Of a stretch of DNA of 64,000 nt, positions 54,494 to 62,353 are shown one piece after another (the first letter of the stretch is position 1; every line of letters begins with the position of its first letter). The stretch spans positions 124,001-188,000 of the forward strand of contig NZ_PNXY01000004.1 in the NCBI RefSeq assembly GCF_002879865.1. Direction: 5' to 3'. The notes under the pieces were generated by a model. The model had not been told where the DNA came from, ran no database searches, and saw only the letters and a program-made list of their open reading frames with translations. The translations under genes were made by a program, and so were the position numbers. Source of the stretch: Paraburkholderia rhynchosiae (GTDB lineage: Bacteria; Pseudomonadota; Gammaproteobacteria; Burkholderiales; Burkholderiaceae).

Positions 54494-56235
54494 CTCGCCA
54501 GAAACGTGCGCGTGCTGCCGTCGGGGAACTGCACAGCCACCTGTTCCCCGCTCGCGAGCGCAACCTCGCCCGCACCATAGCGCGGCACGCGCACAGCGTC
54601 GCCAGGCGCCCAGATATGCGGCTTTTGCGGCTCCTTTTTTTGCGGCTCCTTTTTCTCGTGCGGCCCGACCTGATTCGCCGAGGCTTCGGCCGCAACGAGC
54701 GCGTCCGGCGCGACGTCGATTTGCGGCGGGTTCACGCAGTTGTCGCAGACGCCGCAACGCTCGATAGCGGGAGTGTCGCCGTAGTAGTCGAGAATCGCGC
54801 GCCAGCGGCATTGGCCAGTTTGTGCATAGTCGATCATCTGTTGCAGCGTTTCCCTGTCGTGCGCGCTCATCTGTTCGAATTGCGCGGCGGCTCGGGCAAC
54901 CGTATCGCGTGCGGACTCCTGCGCGTCTTCACGTGCTCGCAGCCGATAGCGTCGCTGCCGGTCGCGGCCGGCCACACGCGCGTCGACCAGCATGTTCAGC
55001 GCAACTTCCAGTTTGCCCGCGCCCACATCCGCTAATGCGTCTTTGAGCGCGGCCAGTGTGACGCCCCTGGGTTCTTCGGCAATACGCGCCGCCAGCGTGT
55101 CGTAAACCCGTTGCGCGAGTTCGACGCTCGGATAGCGTCCCGCCAGAAAGAACTGCTGGATGCGCCGGTCGTTCAGATCGAAGAGCAGCACACAATCGGC
55201 CGGTTCGCCGTCGCGGCCCGCGCGGCCCGTTTCCTGATAGTAAGCGTCGAGGCTGCCGGGAATCTGGTAATGAATCACGAAGCGTATGTCCGCTTTGTCA
55301 ATGCCCATGCCGAACGCGTTGGTCGCGATCATCAAGCGCGTGGCGCCCGACATGAACTGCTCCTGCGCTTCTTCGCGCGCGGCGGTCCGCATTTGTCCGT
55401 GATAGCGCGAGACCGATTCGCCGGCCTCCGTCATCCAGCCGTATATGCGATCGACGTCGCGAACGGTGGCCGCATAGACGATGCCCGTTCCCTTCAGCGA
55501 CGCAATCAGCTTCGACAGTTGCTCGCGTTTGGTGGCCATTGCGCGCGCCGCGCCGTCCTTGCCGCCCGCCGCGCTAACTTGCACCACGCGATAGCGCAGA
55601 TTCTCGCGATAGGTGCCCGTCCGAACCACACGCGGATCGCGCAACGCGAGCGAATGCACGATGTCGTCGATCACGCGCGGCGTGGCCGTTGCGGTTAACG
55701 CGAGCACAGGCGGTTGCCCAAGCGCCTTCACCGCGGCCGCGATCTCGAGAAACGCAGGACGAAAATCATGTCCCCATTGCGACACGCAGTGCGCCTCGTC
55801 GACCACCACGAGGCCCACGCGATTTTCGGGGCGCGCACGCAACGTCTCGATGAAAGCCGGCTGCGCAAGACGCTCCGGCGTCACGAACACAATGCCGCTA
55901 TCGCCCGCCGCGATGCGTTGCAGCGCCTCGCGTTCGGCACGGCTACGCAGCGTGCTGTTGACGAGCGTGCAGTCGATGCCGGCCGCGAGCAGCTTGTCGG
56001 CCTGGTCCTTCATCAACGCGATCAATGGCGACACGACGAGCGTCGTGCCGTCCAGATGCAGCGCGGGCAATTGGTAGCACAGCGACTTGCCCGCGCCGGT
56101 TGGCATCGTGGCAAGCGTGTCCCGATGTTGCAAGACGCTGCGGATAATGTCCTCCTGGCCGGCGCGCAAACGCGCGATGCCGAACATATCGCGCATGGTC
56201 TTGCGCATGCTGCGAAGCCGCTGGTCGACTGTCAT
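54472..56235 (-). CDS. recQ: RecQ-family DNA helicase with C-terminal beta domain
   Basis: A 587-residue ATP-dependent helicase. Motif I is [17 protein letters not shown], motif [20 protein letters not shown] and motif [21 protein letters not shown]; the zinc domain Cys residues are in [12 protein letters not shown] and CGVCDNC. There is no HRDC domain; instead a linker with the repeat KKEPQ twice leads to a small beta-rich segment ([20 protein letters not shown], then [18 protein letters not shown]) that looks like the SH3-type tail of some RecQ and CarD-like proteins. It unwinds DNA during repair. It may be a second RecQ paralogue. Confidence 0.93.
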   Translation of the reverse strand: MTVDQRLRSMRKTMRDMFGIARLRAGQEDIIRSVLQHRDTLATMPTGAGKSLCYQLPALHLDGTTLVVSPLIALMKDQADKLLAAGIDCTLVNSTLRSRAEREALQRIAAGDSGIVFVTPERLAQPAFIETLRARPENRVGLVVVDEAHCVSQWGHDFRPAFLEIAAAVKALGQPPVLALTATATPRVIDDIVHSLALRDPRVVRTGTYRENLRYRVVQVSAAGGKDGAARAMATKREQLSKLIASLKGTGIVYAATVRDVDRIYGWMTEAGESVSRYHGQMRTAAREEAQEQFMSGATRLMIATNAFGMGIDKADIRFVIHYQIPGSLDAYYQETGRAGRDGEPADCVLLFDLNDRRIQQFFLAGRYPSVELAQRVYDTLAARIAEEPRGVTLAALKDALADVGAGKLEVALNMLVDARVAGRDRQRRYRLRAREDAQESARDTVARAAAQFEQMSAHDRETLQQMIDYAQTGQCRWRAILDYYGDTPAIERCGVCDNCVNPPQIDVAPDALVAAEASANQVGPHEKKEPQKKEPQKPHIWAPGDAVRVPRYGAGEVALASGEQVAVQFPDGSTRTFLASYVRAGR

Positions 56236-56325
56236 GGTTGGAAACAGGAGTCCTTGCGGGCATTGACGCCCGCCGTGATATGAAAGCGAAAGGAAGTCCC
56301 CGCAGGTAACGTCGTGACGCTTCCC

Positions 56326-57534
56326 TCACGGTTGCAGCTTCACCTTGATCCAGCCCGGCTCGCGATTGTCGAAGGCACGGTAAGCCTCGATCGCGTCTGT
56401 GATCGGCTCTCGCTGCGTCAACACGGCAAGCGGATCGAACGACCCGTTGCGCACTATTTCGACGAGATGCGGTGTAATCGCGCGATGGTTGCAGTTGCCC
56501 ATGCGCACGACGAGATTACGGTTCATCGCTTCGCCAATCGGAAAAACGCGATCGTTCTGCGGATACACGCCGATAATCGACACGGTGCCCGCTTTCGCAA
56601 CCGCCCTCACCGACCACGTCAACACTTGCGACGGTCCGCTGCCAGGCCGCCAGTTATCGCCGTCCGGCTTCGCATCCGGCGCGATGTCCTTCACTTCCTT
56701 GTCGAACGCCTGTTGCCGATCGCGCTCTTTTTGTGCGGCGGGACCGCGCTCGGCACGCGCGGCGTCGACGCCTACCGCGTCGATCACCCGATCCACGCCG
56801 ATGCCGCCGGTCAGTTGCAGGATGATGTCGACGGGATCTTCCTCGTCGAAATTGATGACTTCGGCGCCTTGCGTGCACGCCATGTCGAGGCGCGACGCAA
56901 TGCGGTCCACCGCAATGACGCGGCCCGCGCCCATCAGTTTCGCGCTCGCGATAGCGAACTGGCCGACCGGTCCCGCGCCGAATATCGCCACCGTGTCGCC
57001 GGTACGAATGCCCGCGAGCTGCGCGCCGAAATAGCCAGTGGGAAAAATATCGGAGAGCAGGATCGCGCGGTCGTCGTCGATTTCATCCGGTAAGCGGATC
57101 AGGCTCGCGTGCGCCATTGGTGTGCGCGCGTATTGTGCCTGGAGGCCCTGGAATGGGCCGGTTGTTTTGGGGCCCCCGAAGAATGCCGTGCCGGCGCTCG
57201 CGCCATTCGGGTTCGCGTTGTCGCATTGCGCGGTGTAGCCCGAGCGGCAGTATGCACAGTAGCCACAGGAGATCGTCGACGGAATCAGCACGCGATCGCC
57301 CTTGCGCAGATTGCGCACACTGCGGCCCACTTCCTCGATCATGCCGATTCCTTCATGGCCGAGAATCGTGCCCGGCACCATGCCGCCCATCGTGCCCCGC
57401 ACCATATGCAGATCCGTGCCGCAAATCGCGCTCGACGTGAGACGCACGAGCGCGTCGGTGGGCTGCTCCAGTTTCGGTTCGGGAACGTTGTCGAGACGAA
57501 TGTCCCCTATGCCGTGAAATACCACTGCTTTCAT
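56326..57534 (-). CDS. Zinc-dependent alcohol/formaldehyde dehydrogenase-like MDR
   Basis: A 402-residue medium-chain dehydrogenase. The structure is complete: SSAICGTDLHMVRGTMGG (catalytic zinc Cys), GHEGIGMIEEVG, the structural zinc set in STISCGYCAYCRSGYTAQC, and TVAIFGAGPVGQFAIASAKL for the nucleotide. A charged insertion near residue 260-300 (RDRQQAFDKEVKDIAPDAKP) marks the formaldehyde-dehydrogenase-like subgroup also found at 58770. It probably detoxifies an aldehyde. AAGGAG precedes ATG 57534. Confidence 0.9.
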   Translation of the reverse strand: MKAVVFHGIGDIRLDNVPEPKLEQPTDALVRLTSSAICGTDLHMVRGTMGGMVPGTILGHEGIGMIEEVGRSVRNLRKGDRVLIPSTISCGYCAYCRSGYTAQCDNANPNGASAGTAFFGGPKTTGPFQGLQAQYARTPMAHASLIRLPDEIDDDRAILLSDIFPTGYFGAQLAGIRTGDTVAIFGAGPVGQFAIASAKLMGAGRVIAVDRIASRLDMACTQGAEVINFDEEDPVDIILQLTGGIGVDRVIDAVGVDAARAERGPAAQKERDRQQAFDKEVKDIAPDAKPDGDNWRPGSGPSQVLTWSVRAVAKAGTVSIIGVYPQNDRVFPIGEAMNRNLVVRMGNCNHRAITPHLVEIVRNGSFDPLAVLTQREPITDAIEAYRAFDNREPGWIKVKLQP

Positions 57535-57644
57535 GTGCATTCTCCTTCTCTTTCGGTCAGGACAGTGTCGCGGCCCGCGCGTGCTTGCGCGCATCGAAAC
57601 CGCGGGCCTCTTCAGCGACGCAGCAAAACAGAGACCCACACGCG

Positions 57645-57669
57645 CCGCAGCGGGTATCGCGCTTGCTCG
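57645..57669 (+). promoter_or_regulatory. Shared promoter-like element upstream of the small protein gene
   Basis: The 25-base stretch holds CCGCAGCGGG, TATCGC and GCTTGCTCG. It matches 23 of 25 positions of 22709-22733 and ends 40 bases before the ATG at 57710, the same relative position as the other copy. Confidence 0.5.
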
Positions 57670-57709
57670 ACCCCTTGCGAGCGTGAATCAATCCTGAAAG
57701 GAGAAAGCC

Positions 57710-57967
57710 ATGAGTCAAGAACCGTCCGATCCCGTCGAACGCGCGGACAAGCGGCGCGAAACACTTCGCGACGGCGACGTGAAGGTCAAACCCGATGGCA
57801 CAGTCGAGCAACGCCCACATGGAAACATGGATGCAACGCTCGTTCCGAAAGGAAAAGAGCATCCGTCCGAGGGGCCGTATGCGCCTGAGCATGATCACGT
57901 CGATCCGGATCTCGAGCCGGGTGGCGCTAAGGGGCATCCCACCAGTAAGCGGGACTTGTCCGCTTGA
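57710..57967 (+). CDS. Small charged stress-type protein (85 residues)
   Basis: An 85-residue hydrophilic protein: MSQEPSDPVERADKRRETLR at the start, with VEQRPHGNMDATLVPKGKEH and an acidic, Pro/His-rich end YAPEHDHVDPDLEPGG. AAAGGAG lies seven bases before the ATG. It has no hydrophobic core, so it is likely disordered in solution. Comparable small proteins in Burkholderiaceae are often stress-linked, but no function is known. A shared promoter-like element precedes it. Confidence 0.7.
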   Translation: MSQEPSDPVERADKRRETLRDGDVKVKPDGTVEQRPHGNMDATLVPKGKEHPSEGPYAPEHDHVDPDLEPGGAKGHPTSKRDLSA

Positions 57968-58049
57968 CATTTGTCCGCTCGAATTGCAGCGCGTGACGGC
58001 GCGGCACCGAAACAGCTAGCAAAAAAGTCCACGGACATAGCCAACGCAA

Positions 58050-58083
58050 GAAAGCGTGCCCGCCACGCGGCAGGCACACTTTC
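58050..58083. terminator. Hairpin between convergent genes
   Basis: GAAAGCGTGCC (58050-58060) and GGCACACTTTC (58073-58083) pair along 11 positions with one mismatch. It lies between genes ending at 57967 and 58088. No T-run follows directly. Confidence 0.45.
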
Positions 58084-58087
58084 GTGT

Positions 58088-58699
58088 TTACGCTTCGCCT
58101 GTGACGCTGCCCGCTCGCCGGCGTTCGACCTTGGCCGCGGGTTGCTGTTCGCGCGTGTATGGCGCGAGCGCATCGGGCGTGCGCATATCGCGAGGTGTTT
58201 CAAAGTCCGACAGCGCGGCGCCGCGCATCTCGGCGGGCGAGTTCGCGAAGCCTGTGCGATCGCGATAGTCGACCGAAGGCAAACGCCGCGCACTGGCCGC
58301 GCAATTGGCGGCATAGACGTCGAGCGCTGTGACGCATGCAACGTTCACGGCCGCCACCGTCGCACGTTGCCGGTCGCGCGCGCTGAGTTTGTTCGACGAC
58401 AACGCGAGCGTGCCGAGATCGAGTGCATCGCCGCCCACACGTGCCCATAAAAATGGCCGCGGATTGCGCGATGCGAGTATGCCGACACCGCACGCCACTT
58501 CACGCAATCCATAGAACCGCATCGCGCCCGCGCCGGTCTCCACGCCCGCGACCCGCGCCATCATGCGCGGTGCAACGAGTTCCGCGAGGCCGAGCGCGAT
58601 GCTGAACCACCCAAGGCCACGCGCGACCGAATCCGGCTGCGGCAATCTTTCCTTCAGAGCGCGACCGCTCTCCTGCTTCGCTTCAGAACGAGAATCCAT
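58088..58699 (-). CDS. Membrane protein found upstream of SRPBCC/cyclase-type genes
   Basis: A 203-residue protein with a region of helices in the first 130 residues: VARGLGWFSIALGLAELVAP, then MARVAGVETGAGAMRFYGLR and VACGVGILAS, ending in VAAVNVACVTALDVYAANCA. The repeated G-x-LAE-x-x-AP pattern resembles DUF4267-like membrane proteins that often precede polyketide cyclase/dehydrase genes; none is next door here. The C-terminal 70 residues are disordered and charged. GAAGGTG precedes the ATG at 58699. Function unknown. Confidence 0.65.
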   Translation of the reverse strand: MDSRSEAKQESGRALKERLPQPDSVARGLGWFSIALGLAELVAPRMMARVAGVETGAGAMRFYGLREVACGVGILASRNPRPFLWARVGGDALDLGTLALSSNKLSARDRQRATVAAVNVACVTALDVYAANCAASARRLPSVDYRDRTGFANSPAEMRGAALSDFETPRDMRTPDALAPYTREQQPAAKVERRRAGSVTGEA

Positions 58700-58769
58700 T
58701 TGCATCACCTTCATTCATCATAGAGGCCGGCCAGCACGCCGGATTAATGGACCAGAGACGTGCAGCCGT

Positions 58770-59939
58770 TTATGGTTTGAGCACGACCTTGATGCAACCG
58801 TCTTCCTTGTCGCGGAACGTCTTGTACATGCGCGGACCTTCATCGAGCGCGACCGTGTGCGTGATGACAAACGACGGATCGATCTGACCTTCCTGGATTC
58901 GCCGCAACAGGTCGTCGGTCCAGCGGTTCACGTGCGTTTGTCCCATGCGCCACGTCAGGCCCTTGTTCATCGACGCACCGAACGGCACCTTGTCGATCAA
59001 TCCGCCATATACGCCCGGCACCGACAACGTTCCGGCGGGACGGCATACGTAGATCATTTCGCGCAGCACATGCGGCCGGTCGGTTTCGAGCATCACGGCC
59101 TGCTTCGCGCGGTCGTATATCGCATCCACGGAGCGCGTGGCGTGCGATTCCATGCCGACGGCGTCGATACATTTTTCGGGGCCTTTACCGCCGGTGAGTT
59201 CCTTCAGGCGCTCCAGCACGCTCTCTTCCTTGAAGTCGATCGTGATCGCGCCGCCCGCGCGTGCCATAGAAAGACGTTCGGGCACGCAATCGATTACGAT
59301 CACCTGCTTCGCGCCGAGCAGCACGGCGCTGCGAATCGCCATTTGACCGACCGGCCCCGCGCCCCAGATAGCGACCGTATCGGTCGGTTCGATATCGCAC
59401 TGCACCGCGGCTTGCCAACCGGTCGGGAAAATGTCGCCGAGGAAAAGCACCTGCTCGTCGGTGAGGCCGTCTGGAATCTTCACGTGCGTTTTGTCCGCAA
59501 AGGGCACGCGAACGAATTCCGCCTGCCCGCCTGGATAACCGCCCGTCAGATGCGTGTAGCCGAAAAGTCCGGCCGTAGTGTGGCCAAACAGTTTATCGGC
59601 GAGGTCCTTATTGCGGTTACTGCGCTCGCACACCGAGAAATTGCCGCGCCTGCACTGATCGCATTCGCCACAGATGATCGTAAAGGGCACGACGACGCGG
59701 TCGCCAACCTTCAGCGCCGTGTTCTCGTTGCCGACTTCCATCACTTCGCCCATGAATTCGTGGCCCATGATGTCGCCGGATTCCATGCCGGGCATGAAGC
59801 CGTCATAGAGGTGCAGGTCCGAGCCGCATATCGCGCAACTCGAAACCTTGATGATCGCGTCGCGTGGATGTTCGATCTTCGGATCAGGTACGCTGTCGCA
59901 TCGAATGTCTTTCTTGCCATGCCATCTGAGCGCCTTCAT
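58770..59939 (-). CDS. Zinc-dependent alcohol/formaldehyde dehydrogenase-like MDR, second copy
   Basis: A 389-residue medium-chain dehydrogenase. The N-terminal [20 protein letters not shown] and [12 protein letters not shown] hold the catalytic zinc site, [20 protein letters not shown] the structural zinc, and [20 protein letters not shown] the NAD fold. It shares the formaldehyde-dehydrogenase-like insert with the gene at 56326, though only moderately similar overall. GGAGGG precedes ATG 59939. The two similar enzymes close together suggest duplication or parallel recruitment for aldehyde stress. Confidence 0.9.
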   Translation of the reverse strand: MKALRWHGKKDIRCDSVPDPKIEHPRDAIIKVSSCAICGSDLHLYDGFMPGMESGDIMGHEFMGEVMEVGNENTALKVGDRVVVPFTIICGECDQCRRGNFSVCERSNRNKDLADKLFGHTTAGLFGYTHLTGGYPGGQAEFVRVPFADKTHVKIPDGLTDEQVLFLGDIFPTGWQAAVQCDIEPTDTVAIWGAGPVGQMAIRSAVLLGAKQVIVIDCVPERLSMARAGGAITIDFKEESVLERLKELTGGKGPEKCIDAVGMESHATRSVDAIYDRAKQAVMLETDRPHVLREMIYVCRPAGTLSVPGVYGGLIDKVPFGASMNKGLTWRMGQTHVNRWTDDLLRRIQEGQIDPSFVITHTVALDEGPRMYKTFRDKEDGCIKVVLKP

Positions 59940-60249
59940 ATATCCCTCCGCACTGAACGGTTCATTTGTTCGCTGGTGTCCGGGGACGAAGACAGGCGCG
60001 CCCCACAGGTTTCCAAGGGTGAGCAATGGCCATTCCGCGAACCCGGCAATAACAGCGGGACGCGCACATGTGGGCGAGAATGCGTTGAGCAAGTGGATGA
60101 TCGTTACGAAGGTCGCGCGTCACCGCGCTAGCAGCGAAAACACGCGCATATTGGCGCGCATCGCAACGCGCCGCGATGGAGAACCCGCGATAGTTGCTAC
60201 ATCGCGCATGTAAATCCGTTGCACCGTCATGCGCGCGCCGCGGGCCACG
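59940..60249. other. Gap between the second dehydrogenase and the YqjK-like gene
   Basis: 310 bases in which the minus-strand promoter of the dehydrogenase should lie. I see no gene, repeat or terminator with a T-run here. Confidence 0.45.
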
Positions 60250-60552
60250 TTAGCGCTGAAACACGTTTCTCGCGGACTTCGTGAGCCACGCCATCACGCC
60301 GGAGCGTGCCAGCGTGCCGATCGCCTTGCGGGGTCCGAGAAGGACAGCGGCAAGACCGGCCGCCAGAACGAGTGCCACGTAAGGCGTGTCGGCGAGCGAA
60401 GTGATCACGTTGACGGCCGGCACACCCGCCCTCGTGGTTCGTCGCGGCGCATACAGCGCCAGGTTTGCAGACAGCAATTGCGCGCGCGAAGTGGCCATCC
60501 GCTGAAGAATGGCCGCGCGGCGTTCCTGATGCCACGCTGGATCATGTTTCAT
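60250..60552 (-). CDS. YqjK-like small membrane-associated protein
   Basis: A 100-residue protein: a basic N-terminal helix (MKHDPAWHQERRAAILQRMA) followed by LSANLALYAPRRTT and one membrane helix ALVLAAGLAAVLLGPRKAIG. Its place at the end of the YqjD/YqjE-like set, with a 4-base overlap, matches YqjK of E. coli, though identity is only suggestive. The set may tether ribosomes or shape the membrane in stationary phase, which is inference. Confidence 0.65.
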   Translation of the reverse strand: MKHDPAWHQERRAAILQRMATSRAQLLSANLALYAPRRTTRAGVPAVNVITSLADTPYVALVLAAGLAAVLLGPRKAIGTLARSGVMAWLTKSARNVFQR

Positions 60553-60923
60553 TTGAGAGCATCCTTCAGGGCTTCGAGGTCGGCGGACATTTCGTCGCGC
60601 AACACATGCAACGGCTCGGCGGGTTTCTGCGTCCTCATCATCGCGAAGGTGGCAATCGATATGAGCAGCCACGCGGCGGCGACGCCCCACGCTACGCCCA
60701 CAACGTATGGCGTATTCCATGCCGTGACGATGATGGCCACGCAAAGAAAAGAGAGCGTGAACATTGCGGCGACCGCGAGCACCACCATTGCGATGACTTC
60801 GCGAACCAGGCGCGCTTTTGCCTCGTCCAGTTCGAGCGCCAGGAGTTCGGCGTAGTCGACGGCGCGATTGGTACAGAAGCGCGCCACGTTGCGCCACTGG
60901 CTCACTTTGGAATGTATCGACAT
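60549..60923 (-). CDS. YqjE-like phage-holin-type membrane protein
   Basis: A 124-residue inner-membrane protein. The N-terminal SKVSQWRNVARFCTNRAVDY and ELLALELDEAKARLVREVIA form an amphipathic segment, followed by two helices (MVVLAVAAMFTLSFLCVAII and WGVAAAWLLISIATFAMM). This is the YqjE-type phage holin superfamily III layout. It is the middle gene of a three-gene minus-strand set. The end overlaps the next ATG. Confidence 0.75.
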   Translation of the reverse strand: MSIHSKVSQWRNVARFCTNRAVDYAELLALELDEAKARLVREVIAMVVLAVAAMFTLSFLCVAIIVTAWNTPYVVGVAWGVAAAWLLISIATFAMMRTQKPAEPLHVLRDEMSADLEALKDALK

Positions 60924-61034
60924 CCTGTATCTCCCGCCAGCAATTGCGCCGTCGCAGGAGATTCGCCGCCGGATGCCTCAACCGGCGACGAACCCTCCAT
61001 CGAGACGATGCAATCGACTCTGTGCCAACCGTAT

Positions 61035-61319
61035 CTAACGGTAATCCCTGTCGCTACGAACATCGCGCGCGGTGGCCGAGCGCAGCGCACCGAGAATGAA
61101 GCCCGCGGCCGCCGCAATCGCGAGCGCGGTGAACGGCCGCTCGAGGGTCGACTCGCGCACGACATCGGTGAAATCGGCCCACACCTGCTGCGCTTTTCCG
61201 CTGAATTCGCGGGCCGTGCCGGCCATTTGCGTCCCGGTGTCGCCGAGCATTTCGCCCGCCGTCTGCTGCACCTTGCCGCCCATTTCGTTCACTACCCCTT
61301 CCACCTTTCCTGTTTCCAT
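61035..61319 (-). CDS. YqjD/ElaB-like DUF883 protein with CsbD-like start
   Basis: A 94-residue protein. The first half (METGKVEGVVNEMGGKVQQT, then AGEMLGDTGTQMAGTAREFS) resembles CsbD stress proteins with repeated helical heptads. The second half (RESTLERPFTALAIAAAAGF) carries the single membrane helix and R-P-F-T motif of the YqjD/ElaB family, which in E. coli anchors ribosomes at the membrane in stationary phase. GGAGAG precedes ATG 61319. It leads the YqjE/YqjK-like genes. Confidence 0.75.
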   Translation of the reverse strand: METGKVEGVVNEMGGKVQQTAGEMLGDTGTQMAGTAREFSGKAQQVWADFTDVVRESTLERPFTALAIAAAAGFILGALRSATARDVRSDRDYR

Positions 61320-61756
61320 GTCCGCTCTCCGTGGTTTGCGCGCACGAGGGTGCACTGCGCTGGCCGCGCTGCCGGAGTTCCGGCATGCGTTGCCGTCACG
61401 ACGCAAGAAGCGCGCCGCGTTAGGCATGTCGAGAACGTAGGTTAGCGATGCGAGGTGCCGCCACGGGCAGGCGTCGACGAATGAAGATTAAACGGGGGAG
61501 AGAACCGAACAGCGAGCGGGAGAGAACCACTGATCAGTAAAGGAGAGCGGCTGATGGAAGCGATAACAAGCGATAGCAAGCGACGCCTTCAGTGAGCGCC
61601 GACACGTCAACGACGCCCCCACACTGACACATGCATTCGCGCAACCAGGACAACTCACCACGCGTTGCTGCGTCTTCAAGGCACTCACGAGACATTGCGG
61701 AGACACCCGCGCAGTAACGCGCAACGTGACCCGCGGTGCGGCTCGTGACAAGCGGG
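61320..61756. other. Gap upstream of the YqjD-like gene
   Basis: 437 bases. A pair of short direct repeats with GGGAGAGAACC (near 61496 and 61520) is visible. A weak plus-strand frame with AAAGGAG and 13 codons near 61540 is not convincing. No other feature was recognised. Confidence 0.4.
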
Positions 61757-62005
61757 TTAACCCGGTGGCACCGCGCCGCTCAGTATCCGCTGCAACGTGT
61801 CGATCTTCCGCAGATGCACGCCCCACAGTTGCCCGCCGTCCTTGATGCGGCGCAGGCGCTCGTGCCAGTAGTCAAGCGGGAAAGCGGAATTGTCGCGGGC
61901 ACTGGCGCGCGCGCGCAGAAGCACGTGTTCGAGATGAGCAAGATCGCGTTCGATCATCGCCTGTCGCATGGCGTCCAATGCTCCGGAGGAGGAAGTTGCT
62001 TGCAT
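61757..62005 (-). CDS. Hypothetical protein (82 residues)
   Basis: An 82-residue helical protein: MQATSSSGALDAMRQAMIER, then LAHLEHVLLRARASARDNSA and FPLDYWHERLRRIKDGG. It has no hydrophobic segment and looks like two or three amphipathic helices. The start is uncertain: GTG 62014 is also open, and no clear ribosome site is present. I do not recognise a family. It is convergent with nothing close by and may be a short stress or regulatory protein. Confidence 0.5.
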   Translation of the reverse strand: MQATSSSGALDAMRQAMIERDLAHLEHVLLRARASARDNSAFPLDYWHERLRRIKDGGQLWGVHLRKIDTLQRILSGAVPPG

Positions 62006-62353
62006 AACGGTCACAAAAATAACGGGAAAGAAGCAGGGCGTGTAGCAAGCCACGTGCCGCGATACGGCCGCCGCCCACGCCAGTCCCGCCGAAATCCATG
62101 CTTCATGCGCTAAAGTCGGGTATCTAGCAAAGGCGCGACCAGCGCTTCGCCTCACTTTCTGGCGCCAATGCACGGCGCAAAAACCATCTGCACCGATGCC
62201 CTTTTTACAATTGCGCCACCCGCTGGAGGCAACACCTGAGTCCCCATGAACAGAGGATCGCAAGCTCGCCGTAATTCAAGCTTCCCTTCTCGCAGCCGAT
62301 AACTGACAGATGACGATCCATTTCAAGGAGCGTTCCCAGACCAACCGGCTGTC
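62006..62353. other. Region upstream of the TonB-dependent receptor
   Basis: 348 bases that must hold promoters for the receptor and the 82-residue gene. I looked for a Fur palindrome and a cobalamin-riboswitch box and saw neither. Confidence 0.4.

Noticed and set aside
58021..58036. GTCC-GGAC hairpin followed by six T on the minus strand
   Set aside because: The stem has only 4 bp with a 2-base loop, too weak to call a terminator.
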